Positions 1-4,143 of a DNA stretch of 5,913 nucleotides are shown one piece after another. Origin of the DNA: Ruminococcus flavefaciens (GTDB lineage Bacteria > Bacillota > Clostridia > Oscillospirales > Ruminococcaceae). Position numbers and translations under genes: made by a program. Below the pieces are notes generated by a model. It saw nothing but the letters and a program-made list of their open reading frames with translations. It did no database searches and was not told the DNA's origin. Location: the NCBI GenBank assembly GCA_004554385.1, contig SFMO01000014.1, positions 1 to 5,913 on the forward strand, given 5' to 3'. Every line of letters starts with the position of its first letter. The first letter of the stretch is position 1.

Positions 1-19
1 CGTTATCCATAAAAACTGA
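1..19 (+). CDS. C-terminal tail of the intron-encoded protein (maturase/RT/HNH endonuclease), partial
   Basis: Frame 2 of the first bases reads V-I-H-K-N followed by TGA at 17-19, just upstream of intron domain V. LtrA-type intron proteins end in an HNH endonuclease domain whose last recognisable motif is a CHxxIH-type segment close to the C-terminus, and the intron ORF lies in domain IV, just before domain V. The position and residues fit that tail. Only five codons are visible, so this is inferred mainly from the intron identification; reverse transcriptase and maturase domains would lie left of the window. Confidence 0.45.
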
Positions 20-136
20 GTTTTTCATCTTATTTGTAACAGAGCCGTATACTTGGAAACAAGTACGTGCGGTTCCCGGAGAGGTCTGCACAAACCTGCC
101 GTCGAAAGGCGGTACGGCGGTGCTTTCCTACTCTAC
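1..136 (+). mobile_element. Group II intron, 3' end (Ll.LtrB-like; domains IV-VI)
   Basis: This is the 3' end of a self-splicing retrotransposable intron; the rest lies left of the window. Domain V is 42-75 (34 nt). Bases 42-50 pair with 67-75, there is a two-base bulge at 65-66, an upper stem ACTTG/CAAGT (51-55/60-64) and a GAAA tetraloop (56-59). The catalytic triad AGC is at 43-45. Domain VI spans about 78-136: GAG 79-81 pairs with CTC 131-133 and AGG 82-84 with CCT 127-129, leaving A130 bulged as the likely branch-point adenosine, 7 nt from the 3' end. GCAC 88-91 pairs with GTGC 120-123. The intron ends CTCTAC at 136, close to the ...CTACTTCAC end I recall for Ll.LtrB. It lies in the same orientation as the relaxase gene, so splicing would restore that reading frame. 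Class assignment rests on remembered similarity. Confidence 0.92.
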
Positions 137-1132
137 CACTTCATACTCAACGCAGTCAACGCCGAGACAGGTCTGAAGTACCACTCCAACAAGTTCACAC
201 TGCAAGAGCTGCGGCAACTCAGCGATGAGATATGTCAGAAGTATGGAGTGACAACGCTCAGCAAACCTGAGATTCACAAGCAGAGTAACGGTATAACTAA
301 CGGTGAGTATCGAGTTGCAATGCGAGGTGAGAGCTGGAAAATGGCTCTCTCCAATACCATTGACGTGGTCATGAAAAGAGCAAAGTCAAAGAAGCAATTC
401 CGCTTCTACATGAAGCAAATGGGTTATGATGTTCGGTGGGAGGACAGCCGGAAGTACATCACATACACTTGTCCCAACGGCAGAAGATGCCGTGACAATA
501 AATTGCACGAAGCGAAATATAGGAAGGAGAATATGGAATATGAATTCGAAATACGAAGAAGCGAAAGAAGCCTCCAAGCAGAATATGCAGGAGACACAGG
601 ACATACCAACTATGGTCTGCGTCCAGGAACACAACTGGCTGGCGCTGATCTCGCAGCTGAAACTTCTGACAGATACGCTGTTCGATGTCAAGGCTCAGAC
701 AGACGAGACAATGACATACGCACAAATGGAACGGTACATACGAAATCAGCGGATAATCTACGATCAGCTGCTGGAACAGGGGAAGGAGATACAGGAGCAG
801 ACGTCACAAAACGTGACGGCAGAGGTGTCGAAGCTGGATCAGGCGGCGAAGGACCTCGTCTCACAGGCTGGGAAGCTGAACGAGCAGACCTTATCGCAGC
901 TGAAATGCGCCGAAGAGCAGAGCAGAAGTCACGGCTTCAGACTGCTCCGACTGGTGGTGTTGATAGAAGTGCTGCACCTGATATCGTCGGTGGCATTGCT
1001 GCTCTGGCTTCGATAATTGAGGACGAGCCTGAGCCTACTGACGATACCGAATACGCACGTGAGCACGTTGACAGAAAGGCACTGGCAAAGGAGATACGGA
1101 AAAAGGAAGAGCTCGGTATGCATATGGGGTAA
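137..1132 (+). CDS. Relaxase/mobilization nuclease (MobP-like), exon 2, interrupted by a group II intron
   Basis: Relaxases nick oriT, stay covalently bound to the DNA 5' end and pilot the strand during conjugation. This segment (331 codons) begins HFILNAVN. That matches the end of relaxase motif III (HxH-N-H...N), with the first His in the metal-binding cluster. The nicking Tyr and the preceding histidines belong to exon 1, outside the window. After the motif come a helical region, a GESWKMALSNTIDVV segment, and a KYITYTCPNGRRCRDNKLHE stretch typical of relaxases of Firmicutes elements. About 120 hydrophilic, G/R/D/T-rich residues follow, then GWEAERADL (from about 866) and a charged tail. 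The frame stays open upstream to a TTG at 53, but that lies in intron domain V and is not a real start. Exon 1 is unseen, so an intact gene cannot be confirmed. A second gene is nested in its 3' half. Confidence 0.85.
   Translation, partial: HFILNAVNAETGLKYHSNKFTLQELRQLSDEICQKYGVTTLSKPEIHKQSNGITNGEYRVAMRGESWKMALSNTIDVVMKRAKSKKQFRFYMKQMGYDVRWEDSRKYITYTCPNGRRCRDNKLHEAKYRKENMEYEFEIRRSERSLQAEYAGDTGHTNYGLRPGTQLAGADLAAETSDRYAVRCQGSDRRDNDIRTNGTVHTKSADNLRSAAGTGEGDTGADVTKRDGRGVEAGSGGEGPRLTGWEAERADLIAAEMRRRAEQKSRLQTAPTGGVDRSAAPDIVGGIAALASIIEDEPEPTDDTEYAREHVDRKALAKEIRKKEELGMHMG
521..542 (+). promoter_or_regulatory. Ribosome binding site inside the relaxase gene, serving the nested gene
   Basis: AGGAAGGAG at 521-529 is a strong Shine-Dalgarno sequence in the middle of the relaxase coding region. 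It is 10 nt from ATG 540 (nested gene) and only 3 nt from ATG 533 (relaxase frame), so it favours the nested start. This site decides the start chosen for the 158-aa gene. Confidence 0.55.
540..1016 (+). CDS. Small coiled-coil protein with C-terminal membrane helix, nested out of frame in the relaxase gene
   Basis: This 158-aa frame lies wholly inside the relaxase coding region, shifted by one base. The frame is open from 426, but ATG 540 is the best start: AGGAAGGAG (521-529) lies 10 nt upstream. Residues 1-25 are charged. Residues 30-58 look amphipathic (HNWLALISQLKLLTDTLFDV). Residues 60-128 are Q/E/K-rich and helical, with spacing that suggests a coiled coil. Residues 136-157 (LRLVVLIEVLHLISSVALLLWL) form a strongly hydrophobic C-terminal helix, giving a tail-anchored layout. 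Amphipathic helix, coiled coil and membrane anchor in order are unlikely in a chance frame, whereas the relaxase frame over the same bases is low in complexity. I do not recognise the family. A membrane-associated accessory protein for DNA transfer is an inference from location. It is probably co-translated with the relaxase mRNA. Confidence 0.6.
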   Translation: MNSKYEEAKEASKQNMQETQDIPTMVCVQEHNWLALISQLKLLTDTLFDVKAQTDETMTYAQMERYIRNQRIIYDQLLEQGKEIQEQTSQNVTAEVSKLDQAAKDLVSQAGKLNEQTLSQLKCAEEQSRSHGFRLLRLVVLIEVLHLISSVALLLWLR

Positions 1133-1240
1133 CTCAATCGAGTTTCAATCATCAACATGAGGTGGTCAACCACCACCTCATATACCTGAGTCGGCGAAAC
1201 GCAGGCTCAGCAAAGGGTACGCTCAACGACCGTACCCTTT
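1131..1240 (+). repeat. Cluster of consecutive stem-loops between relaxase and excisionase
   Basis: Four inverted repeats lie in 110 bases with no gene. (1) AACTC/GAGTT, 1131-1135/1140-1144. (2) A perfect 9-bp stem TGAGGTGGT/ACCACCTCA, 1158-1166/1172-1180, with a 5-nt loop. (3) CTGAG/CTCAG, 1186-1190/1206-1210, enclosing GCG/CGC (1194-1196/1200-1202) around an AAA loop, with a symmetric internal loop. (4) A perfect 10-bp stem AAAGGGTACG/CGTACCCTTT, 1212-1221/1231-1240, with a 9-nt loop. None is followed by a good T-run, so a simple intrinsic terminator is not obvious. Possible roles are RNA stabilisation at the end of the transfer operon, attenuation of xis/int, or protein binding sites. Confidence 0.7.
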
Positions 1241-1268
1241 ACAAAAATTAACAAAGGAGTAATGAAAA

Positions 1269-1361
1269 ATGAACAATGCAAATCACACAGGAAGCATGAA
1301 CAAGACAAATAGAAGGAGTATGATCGAATGGCTGAAAACAAAACAGAAGCTAAAATCGTAA
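1269..1361 (+). CDS. Possible 30-aa leader ORF overlapping the excisionase start
   Basis: A Shine-Dalgarno AAAGGAG (1253-1259) stands in front of two candidate short frames. ATG 1269, with an ideal 9-nt spacing, gives 30 residues (MNNANHTGSM... rich in N, K, R) ending at TAA 1359-1361, so it overlaps the next gene's start at 1328 by 34 bases. ATG 1262, only 2 nt from the SD, gives a 16-residue peptide ending at TAG 1310-1312, just before the next SD. Either could be a translated leader that couples or attenuates expression of the downstream gene. No family is recognised; support is the SD and position only. Confidence 0.3.
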   Translation: MNNANHTGSMNKTNRRSMIEWLKTKQKLKS

Positions 1362-1522
1362 TGCTGACCATAAAGGAGGCGGCAGCTCTTGTGGAAGGGC
1401 TGACCGAATACAGAGTCCGTCAGATGTGCCTGAGCGGTCAGGTGCCGCACATCATGGCAGGCAACAAATATCTTATCAACAAGGAATTATTTCTGAAATA
1501 TCTGCGTGGGGAGACCACGTAA
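1328..1522 (+). CDS. Excisionase-like small HTH DNA-binding protein
   Basis: A 64-aa protein whose residues 12-50 (MLTIKEAAALVEGLTEYRVRQMC, then GQVPHIMAGNKYLINKE) follow the MerR/HTH_17-like winged-helix pattern of excisionases and small element DNA-binding proteins. These have a first helix with KEAA, a recognition helix YRVRQMC, then a wing G-x-K-Y-L-I. Such proteins bend att-site DNA and steer the integrase toward excision. Start ATG 1328 has GGAG (1315-1318) at 9-nt spacing. It directly precedes the integrase gene in the same direction, the usual xis-int order of Tn916/Tn1549-like elements. No convincing promoter was seen just upstream, so it is probably read from the transfer operon or from within the stem-loop region. 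Helper activity is inferred from fold and position; a transcriptional repressor is the alternative. Confidence 0.8.
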   Translation: MAENKTEAKIVMLTIKEAAALVEGLTEYRVRQMCLSGQVPHIMAGNKYLINKELFLKYLRGETT

Positions 1523-1535
1523 AAAAATAGTGGAA

Positions 1536-1602
1536 ATGGCGCGTTTTTTCTGGACTTCCGCACCGAGTTGTGGTATGATGTCGTTGGCAAAAAACGCGCC
1601 AT
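1536..1602. repeat. Perfect 14-bp inverted repeat flanking the integrase promoter
   Basis: ATGGCGCGTTTTTT at 1536-1549 is repeated exactly as its reverse complement at 1589-1602, 39 bp apart. The centre holds the integrase promoter and the right arm ends 8 bases before the integrase Shine-Dalgarno. A read-through transcript from xis could fold the arms into a 14-bp stem with a 39-nt loop, whereas a transcript from the internal promoter would carry only the right arm. Operator for Xis/Int or another regulator, RNA switch, or invertible promoter are all possible. Confidence 0.75.
1551..1579 (+). promoter_or_regulatory. Predicted integrase promoter (extended -10)
   Basis: The -35 TGGACT is at 1551-1556, the spacer is 17 bp, and the -10 TATGAT is at 1574-1579, preceded by TGG, which makes an extended TGn -10. 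Predicted transcription start is near 1586. It sits between the arms of the 14-bp inverted repeat, giving the integrase its own start separate from read-through from the transfer genes. Confidence 0.6.
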
Positions 1603-1624
1603 ATTTATGAAGGAGGGAAAATAT

Positions 1625-2896
1625 ATGGCGACTATAAGAAAAAGACCGAATGGTTCATTTGAGATTAAAGTGTCATGCGGCTACGATATTTACGGAAGGC
1701 AGCATAATCAGTACAAAAGCTATTACCCCGAACCCGGCATGACACCTCGTCAGATCGATAAAGAGGTCAACAAACAGGCGGTGCTGTTCGAGGAGGAGTG
1801 CAAGAAAGGTCAGATAACATCGGCGGTCAAGTTCGAGACATTTGCCGAGCAGTGGTTTGATGAGTATGCAAAGGTCAACCTGAGACCGACCACATTCTCA
1901 AAAATGCGGCAGGTCACCAAGCGTATCTACGCTGCCATCGGACACAAGCGTATGGACAAGATAACGTCCAGAGACATACAAATGTTCATCACCGATCTTA
2001 TCGTGAACGGCAGACACATGGTCACAGGCAAGCCGCTGTCACGAAAGACGGCTATACATCACCTGAGCTTCATCAGCGATATATTCAGCTACGCTATCCG
2101 TATGGGAATGCTGACAGACAATCCGTGCAGCAGAGTTGTGATACCCAAACTGGAGCAGAAGGAAAAGGAGATATACACCCTTGACGAAGTGAAGAAGCTG
2201 TTTGAAGATCTGTGCTATGAGCCAATGTGGTTTCAGGTCTACATAACACTGGCGATATACAGCGGCTTTCGACGAAGCGAAATGCTGGGACTGGAGTGGA
2301 AGGACATCGACTTTGACTACAACACCATAAGAGTCCGCAGAACTTCCCATTACACACCTGCGAAGGGTATCTACACCGATACTACGAAGACTAAGAAGTC
2401 TCAGCGAGTGGCGAAGTTCCCCGAGGACGTCATGGATATGCTGAAGAAGTACCGCAAGGAGCAGAGAAAAGAAGCCCGTCGGCTGGGAACGAAGTGGGAG
2501 GACCACGACAGGCTGTTCACCAAGTGGAACGGTTCACCGATGTACCCCGAAATGCCGTACAAGTATCTGAAAAGCTACTGCGAGAAGATTGACATCCCCT
2601 TCCGCGGCATACATTCACTGAGACATCTTCACGCTTCACTTCTCATCTACGAGGGCATAGACGTAGTAGCCGTGTCGGCAGACATGGGACACAGCATCGT
2701 AGGAACGACCTTGAACCTGTACTCCCATATGTTCCAGGAGGCAAGAGCGAGAAACTGCGATGCCATAACCAATGCACTGAGATTTACCCGAGAGGGGAAA
2801 GACACTGAACATAAGTCCGCAAAGGAAGCTGAACCTGACATTGACGAAGATGAGGACGAGCTTGAAGAAGAAAATATGGAGCAGACTATGGCATAA
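1625..2896 (+). CDS. int: Tyrosine recombinase integrase (Tn916-type architecture)
   Basis: A 423-aa site-specific recombinase that integrates and excises the element. Residues 1-60 form the N-terminal arm-binding domain (MATIRKRPNGSFEIKV..., as in Tn916 Int). Residues about 68-170 are the SAM-like core-binding domain (FETFAEQWFDEYAKVNLRPTT...). The catalytic domain, from about 185, carries R216 (SGFRRSE), a Lys near 255 (TKTKKSQR), H330 and R333 (HSLRH), H356 (MGHS) and nucleophile Y366 (LYSHM), so all expected catalytic residues are present. ATG 1625 is chosen because AAGGAGGG (1610-1617) lies 7 nt upstream. The frame remains open to 1568, but that extension overlaps the promoter and inverted repeat. 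The last 25 residues are unusually acidic (DIDEDEDELEEE). The gene lies immediately next to the 3' end of ssrA, the likely target, with a stem-loop at its end. Confidence 0.96.
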   Translation: MATIRKRPNGSFEIKVSCGYDIYGRQHNQYKSYYPEPGMTPRQIDKEVNKQAVLFEEECKKGQITSAVKFETFAEQWFDEYAKVNLRPTTFSKMRQVTKRIYAAIGHKRMDKITSRDIQMFITDLIVNGRHMVTGKPLSRKTAIHHLSFISDIFSYAIRMGMLTDNPCSRVVIPKLEQKEKEIYTLDEVKKLFEDLCYEPMWFQVYITLAIYSGFRRSEMLGLEWKDIDFDYNTIRVRRTSHYTPAKGIYTDTTKTKKSQRVAKFPEDVMDMLKKYRKEQRKEARRLGTKWEDHDRLFTKWNGSPMYPEMPYKYLKSYCEKIDIPFRGIHSLRHLHASLLIYEGIDVVAVSADMGHSIVGTTLNLYSHMFQEARARNCDAITNALRFTREGKDTEHKSAKEAEPDIDEDEDELEEENMEQTMA

Positions 2897-2901
2897 AAAT
2901 A

Positions 2902-2927
2902 CTCCGCAGAGACAAAACTCTGCGGAG
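2902..2927. terminator. Stem-loop after the integrase, possible bidirectional terminator
   Basis: A perfect 10-bp stem CTCCGCAGAG/CTCTGCGGAG (2902-2911/2918-2927) has a 6-nt A-rich loop and starts 5 bases after the int stop. On the + strand the downstream run is only moderately T-rich (GATATTGTT). On the - strand the stem is followed by TATTTTTAT, a better U-tract, so it may also stop transcription coming from ssrA. Confidence 0.7.
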
Positions 2928-2950
2928 CGTCTGATATTGTTAAATAAAAA

Positions 2951-2971
2951 AATAAGTGGTCAATAAGTGGT
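2951..2971 (+). repeat. Tandem direct repeats, probable arm-type integrase binding sites
   Basis: AATAAGTGGT occurs at 2951-2960 and again at 2962-2971, an 11-bp period. Tn916 integrase uses its N-terminal domain to bind tandem 11-bp DR2 repeats near the element ends (AAGTAGTAAAT-like), and this integrase has the same kind of N-terminal domain. The location, between int and the ssrA 3' end, is where the element-end arm sites should be. The role is inferred. Confidence 0.55.
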
Positions 2972-2985
2972 TGAGAGCACTTTTT

Positions 2986-3030
2986 AAAAAGAACGAGCTC
3001 GCAAAATGGCTATTCTAAGCCGTTTACGAG
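2986..3030 (-). terminator. Probable intrinsic terminator of ssrA
   Basis: On the - strand, 10 bases past the tmRNA CCA end, an interrupted hairpin forms. CTCGTAAA (3030-3023) pairs with TTTGCGAG-type bases (down to 2998), followed by GGCT/AGCC (3021-3018/3011-3008) around loop TAGAAT. TTCTTTTT follows at 2993-2986. If the element is inserted at the ssrA end, this terminator is element DNA replacing the chromosomal one. Confidence 0.6.
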
Positions 3031-3039
3031 CCTTGCTTC

Positions 3040-3066
3040 TGGTGGAGGCGAGGGGAATTGAACCCC
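3040..3066. other. Probable attachment site core (element-chromosome junction) at the ssrA 3' end
   Basis: The 3' end of tmRNA (T-arm, acceptor strand and CCA, - strand) is a frequent target of integrative elements whose tyrosine recombinases duplicate it on insertion. Here a complete integrase gene, its likely arm repeats and the ssrA 3' end lie within 150 bases of each other, and the gene order changes from mobile to housekeeping across this point. The exact crossover cannot be fixed, because the other junction with the duplicated core is outside the window. Confidence 0.55.
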
Positions 3067-3409
3067 TGTCCGAAAGCCCATTCATGCAACTTTCTACGAG
3101 CGTATTTTACCTATTATGATTCCCTGAGGTGACCGCCGATAAACGGGCTGAAGCCACAGGTAGTCCGTATACAACTGACGGACACGGACACTTCCGACAG
3201 TCGTTCACCGCTAATCGATGCCCAAGCGAGAGCCGCGGTACTCCCTCGGTGGACAGAAGCTGACTTAAGCAGCTACCAGTTCGCTATTTCTAGAAACTGT
3301 AATGTTATTTCTTGCGTTTATATTTAAACGTGGCGCAGGTTATGGAGATCACGCCATTCTCCGCTCGCTTATCACACTTCAAGACCCCCGTCGAAACCTT
3401 TACGCCCCC
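3040..3409 (-). ncRNA. ssrA: tmRNA (ssrA), 370 nt
   Basis: Transfer-messenger RNA rescues ribosomes stalled on broken mRNAs by acting first as tRNA-Ala and then as a template for a degradation tag; it works with SmpB. The 5' end GGGGGCG (3409-3403) pairs exactly with CGCCTCC (3050-3044), followed by discriminator A and encoded CCA ending at 3040. The T-arm GGGGTTCAATTCCCC is adjacent. The tag frame starts most plausibly at GCA (3315-3313) and reads ARNNITVSRNSELVAA, then TAA at 3267-3265. The hydrophobic VAA end is the expected protease signal. The remaining length fits the pseudoknot-rich ring of a standard one-piece tmRNA. The gene is intact despite the mobile element at its 3' end. The exact resume codon is inferred from the frame. 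Confidence 0.96.
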
Positions 3410-3455
3410 ATTAATAATGAGGGGAGAGGTTTGAAGTTGTAATACTTCACATAAT

Positions 3456-3484
3456 ATTATAGACCATTTCTGCTGATTTGTCAA
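3456..3484 (-). promoter_or_regulatory. ssrA promoter, perfect sigma-A consensus
   Basis: On the - strand, -35 TTGACA (3484-3479), a 17-bp spacer and -10 TATAAT (3461-3456) match consensus at every position. Predicted start is near 3449, giving a leader of about 40 nt that would be removed by 5' processing to the mature end at 3409. It gives ssrA strong expression independent of the upstream peptidase/methyltransferase genes. Confidence 0.9.
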
Positions 3485-3531
3485 CTGCCTTAAGCAGAAA
3501 TAATTGTCGCTGTGGCAGATAAAAAGCGATA

Positions 3532-4131
3532 TCAGGTCTTTGTGATGACTGCAACGGCGCAGGGCATATGTCCGTTTATAACAAAGAACACAGTATTTTC
3601 AAGCCCCATATTTCCGAAAAAAGCCTTATACGACTCTAAGGTGAACTCCCTGTTGAACCTTACGCCGATGATACTGCAAAATCCCGAAAGAGCTTTGCTT
3701 ACTCTGCTTGTAGAGTTTACGTAAGTGGGGATAATGACTTTTCCGCCTTTTTTGCATACTCTCAGCATTTCTCTTACAGCGGCTTCAGCATCGTCAAGCA
3801 GATGTATGACATTGCCTGCGATGACCTTGTCGAACTTCTCATCGCCGCAGTTAAGCTTTGTGATATCAGCCTTTCGGAAGATAACGTTATCAAGTCCGCG
3901 GCATTTTGCTTCTGCCTGTTTCATCATGCCTGACGACAGGTCAACAGCAACGAGCTTTCGGCATTTGCGTGCAACAGTTGCGGTTATAGCGCCTGTTCCG
4001 CAGGCACATTCAAGGACTATATCGTTTTCATCTATATATTCGGCAGTCCTTGTGCCGAGGGCGCTGTAGACCTTTCCGTTTGCCTTGTTTTCAAAAAAGT
4101 CATAAAGTCCCGAAACTCTGTCCCAAATCAT
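3532..4131 (-). CDS. Class I SAM-dependent methyltransferase (methyltransferase domain 11 type)
   Basis: A 199-aa cytosolic enzyme predicted to transfer a methyl group from S-adenosylmethionine; the substrate cannot be told. Motif I is VLECACGTGAIT (residues 39-50; ExxxGTG glycine loop). The acidic ribose-binding position is VAVDLSSGMM (D64). Motif IV-like FDKVIAGNVIHLLDD is at 100-114 and post-motif LRVCKKGGKVIIPTY at 123-137, the order of UbiE/MenG-like and other small-molecule methyltransferases. The N-terminal WDRVSGLYDFFE resembles the start of UbiE-like proteins, but the length and loss of UbiE-specific motifs argue against naming it so. ATG 4131 has AAAGGAG (4145-4139) at 7-nt spacing. 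Only 12 bases separate it from the upstream peptidase stop, so the two are probably co-transcribed. No clear terminator lies between its stop and the ssrA promoter. Confidence 0.88.
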   Translation of the reverse strand: MIWDRVSGLYDFFENKANGKVYSALGTRTAEYIDENDIVLECACGTGAITATVARKCRKLVAVDLSSGMMKQAEAKCRGLDNVIFRKADITKLNCGDEKFDKVIAGNVIHLLDDAEAAVREMLRVCKKGGKVIIPTYVNSTSRVSKALSGFCSIIGVRFNREFTLESYKAFFGNMGLENTVFFVINGHMPCAVAVITKT

Positions 4132-4143
4132 AGGCTCTCTCCT

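Noticed and set aside
53..136. TTG 53 as the relaxase start
   Set aside because: It lies in the stem of intron domain V; the 28 codons up to 136 are intron RNA and no ribosome binding site precedes it.
426..539. Start of the nested gene at ATG 426
   Set aside because: No Shine-Dalgarno precedes it, its residues overlap the conserved part of the relaxase and are not protein-like; ATG 540 has a strong site.
386..725. Three - strand open frames opposite the relaxase
   Set aside because: They are Cys/Ser/Leu-rich antisense shadows of two sense genes, with no ribosome binding sites.
1131..1240. The stem-loop cluster as oriT
   Set aside because: oriT in such elements normally lies upstream of the mobilization genes, and no nick-site motif was recognised here.
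1568..1624. N-terminal extension of the integrase from TTG 1568
   Set aside because: It would start upstream of the predicted transcription start and cover the inverted repeat; ATG 1625 has AAGGAGGG at ideal spacing and the family N-terminus MATIRKR.
2039..2506. 155-aa - strand open frame inside int
   Set aside because: Antisense to the conserved core of the integrase; composition and lack of initiation signals mark it as a shadow.
3485..3531. Terminator between the methyltransferase and ssrA
   Set aside because: Only a 4-5 bp CTGC/GCAG pairing is present and no T-run follows it, so a terminator cannot be supported.
3512..4069. Two + strand open frames opposite the methyltransferase (3512-3724, 3725-4069)
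   Set aside because: They mirror the conserved SAM-binding motifs of the - strand gene and have no family resemblance.
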